Notes under the pieces: generated by a model
The model's input: only the letters and a program-made list of their open reading frames with translations
What the model was told of the DNA's origin: nothing
Database searches by the model: none
Translations under genes and position numbers: made by a program
Source: Paenibacillus hamazuiensis
GTDB lineage: Bacteria; Bacillota; Bacilli; Paenibacillales; NBRC-103111
DNA length: 64,000 bases
Assembly: GCF_023276405.1 (NCBI RefSeq)
Contig: NZ_JALRMO010000001.1
Span: 3,906,001-3,970,000 of the forward strand
Direction of reading: 5' to 3'
Shown: positions 63,256-64,000 of the stretch, piece by piece
Numbering within the stretch: the first letter of the stretch is position 1
Layout: every line of letters starts with the position of its first letter

Positions 63256-63436
63256 AGGAACTGAGGTGCGCTAATCGGTGGAAATGAGCATACCCGAAAA
63301 AATAGAGGAACTCAGATGCGCTAAAACGGCGAAAAATGGCATGAGGAGGAGAAAAACATGCAAATAACGCATCTGAGTTCCTTTATTCTTGGCAAATCAC
63401 CGGAAATGAGCATTTTAGCGCACTGTAGTTCCTTTA
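63256..63436. repeat. Short palindromic intergenic elements, site 3
   Basis: Four elements are present: GAGGAACTGAGGTGCGCTAA (about 63257), AGGAACTCAGATGCG (63306-63320), its exact inverted copy CGCATCTGAGTTCCT (63368-63382), and TTAGCGCACTGTAGTTCC (about 63415). The middle two form a 15-base-pair stem. The family also occurs at 30.1-30.3 and 42.6-42.9 kb. Confidence 0.8.
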
Positions 63437-63515
63437 TGAACCTGATGAGCGAGAGAACGTGGGTTGAGCATACCCGGGGTCCTTTACGAACCCGGTTGTA
63501 GGCCGAAGCAACCTG

Positions 63516-64000
63516 CTAAGCCAGCGCTTGCAGCAAAAGGGTGCGGTGCCGCAGTATCCAAGCTGCTGCCCGCGCTCTCCAGGCCAGCCCCCAGAGCGGG
63601 CCGCGGCTTTCCGGAGTGGCCCGCAGCTCTACCGCCTCTTCCGCCGTCTCGCGGACGACGACTTCGAGAATAAGCTCGTACAACTTGCGCCGCTGCAGGG
63701 AACTCGCTCCGTACGCGTCCGCAAGCAGGCGAACCTGCCGGGCTCTTACGTCCGGGGAGGGCAGACCGACCATCTCCGCGACATCGTCGTCATGAAGCTG
63801 GGGAAAAAGCCAGCATACTCTCGCAAGCTCCGCCAGCGGATCGACCGGACCGGCATATTCCCAATCGATCAGCGCAAACGGCATCCCTTTTTGCGTCACC
63901 ATATTCCATGGCGCCACATCGCCGTGGCTGAACACCCGCTTGGAATCCCCCGGCTCCCGCAAAAACCACGGCTTCCACACCGCATCCGCCGCAGGTGCGA
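63516..64000 (-). CDS. Aminoglycoside-phosphotransferase-fold kinase (3' part only)
   Basis: The frame is open to the right edge of the window, so the N-terminal lobe is missing; about 161 codons are visible. The Brenner motif FSHGDVAPWNMV (catalytic Asp and metal-binding Asn) is followed by FALIDWEYAGPVDPLAELA, whose Asp binds magnesium. This is the APH/choline-kinase superfamily. Substrates in this family range from antibiotics to small metabolites, and nothing nearby points to resistance. The C-terminal helices (LLADAYGASSLQRRKLYELI) are complete and end at the stop at 63516. Confidence 0.82.
   Translation of the reverse strand, partial: APAADAVWKPWFLREPGDSKRVFSHGDVAPWNMVTQKGMPFALIDWEYAGPVDPLAELARVCWLFPQLHDDDVAEMVGLPSPDVRARQVRLLADAYGASSLQRRKLYELILEVVVRETAEEAVELRATPESRGPLWGLAWRARAAAWILRHRTLLLQALA

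Overview
The window looks like chromosomal DNA from a Paenibacillus-type member of the Bacillota. The reasons are the GC-rich low-GC-phylum style genes, strong GGAGG ribosome binding sites, YesM/LytS kinases paired with AraC-type YesN regulators, CUT1 sugar transporters without their own ATPase, copper-amine-oxidase N-terminal domain proteins, a CcpA-type cre site and many glycosidases. I see no rRNA, tRNA, insertion sequence, phage or CRISPR array. Gene family assignments come from reading the translations; no database search was run.

Layout. 1-4.3 kb: the start of a GntR/AraR-like repressor and a three-gene monosaccharide importer (binding protein, ATPase, permease; ChvE-GguA-GguB type). 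4.6-7.8 kb: two convergent paralogous secreted proteins with a copper-amine-oxidase N-terminal domain, whose promoters share an unusual phased ATGTC element. 8.2-12.3 kb: a three-component sugar sensor (membrane-anchored periplasmic binding protein, LytS-type kinase, YesN-type regulator), probably controlling the importer. 12.5-17.7 kb: a small haem-copper-oxidase-like membrane protein, an ECF41-type sigma factor with two FAD oxidoreductases, and a Gfo/Idh/MocA oxidoreductase. 17.9-19.9 kb: a MecA-like class B penicillin-binding lipoprotein. 19.9-26.4 kb: a chemosensory operon (MCP, CheA-REC, CheW) whose output is an HD-GYP response regulator, so it probably controls cyclic di-GMP. 26.7-30.0 kb: a racemase-like protein, a RuBisCO-like protein and a DUF1537 kinase, a likely acid-sugar pathway. 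30.5-41.3 kb: a carbohydrate locus with a GH127-like enzyme, a YesN regulator, a CUT1 importer, a YesM kinase, a GH43 enzyme and a nucleoside-hydrolase-like protein, with a divergent LacI regulator at 41.4 kb. 43.1-61.8 kb: a large leftward block with a trehalase-like glycosidase, a GH78 rhamnosidase, an orphan binding protein, three DUF5060/DUF4038 apiosidase-like proteins, an FGGY kinase, a split transketolase, a fucose-isomerase-like enzyme and a complete CUT1 importer. A second LacI regulator, close paralogue of the first, is divergent at 62.2 kb. The window ends in an aminoglycoside-phosphotransferase-fold gene.

How the genes may work together. The most interesting reading is a D-apiose utilisation island. 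Apiosidase-like, rhamnosidase, arabinofuranosidase-like and GH43 enzymes would trim a branched plant glycan or glycoside. CUT1 transporters would import oligosaccharides. The isomerase, FGGY kinase and two-subunit transketolase match the published non-oxidative D-apiose route (apiose to apulose to apulose 4-phosphate to dihydroxyacetone phosphate plus xylulose 5-phosphate). The RuBisCO-like protein and DUF1537 kinase resemble enzymes of the oxidative apionate route. The individual substrates are inference.

The intergenic regions carry two unrelated repeat families: short GGAACT...AGTTCC-type palindromic elements (three sites) and a GC-rich 114-bp tandem unit (two sites).
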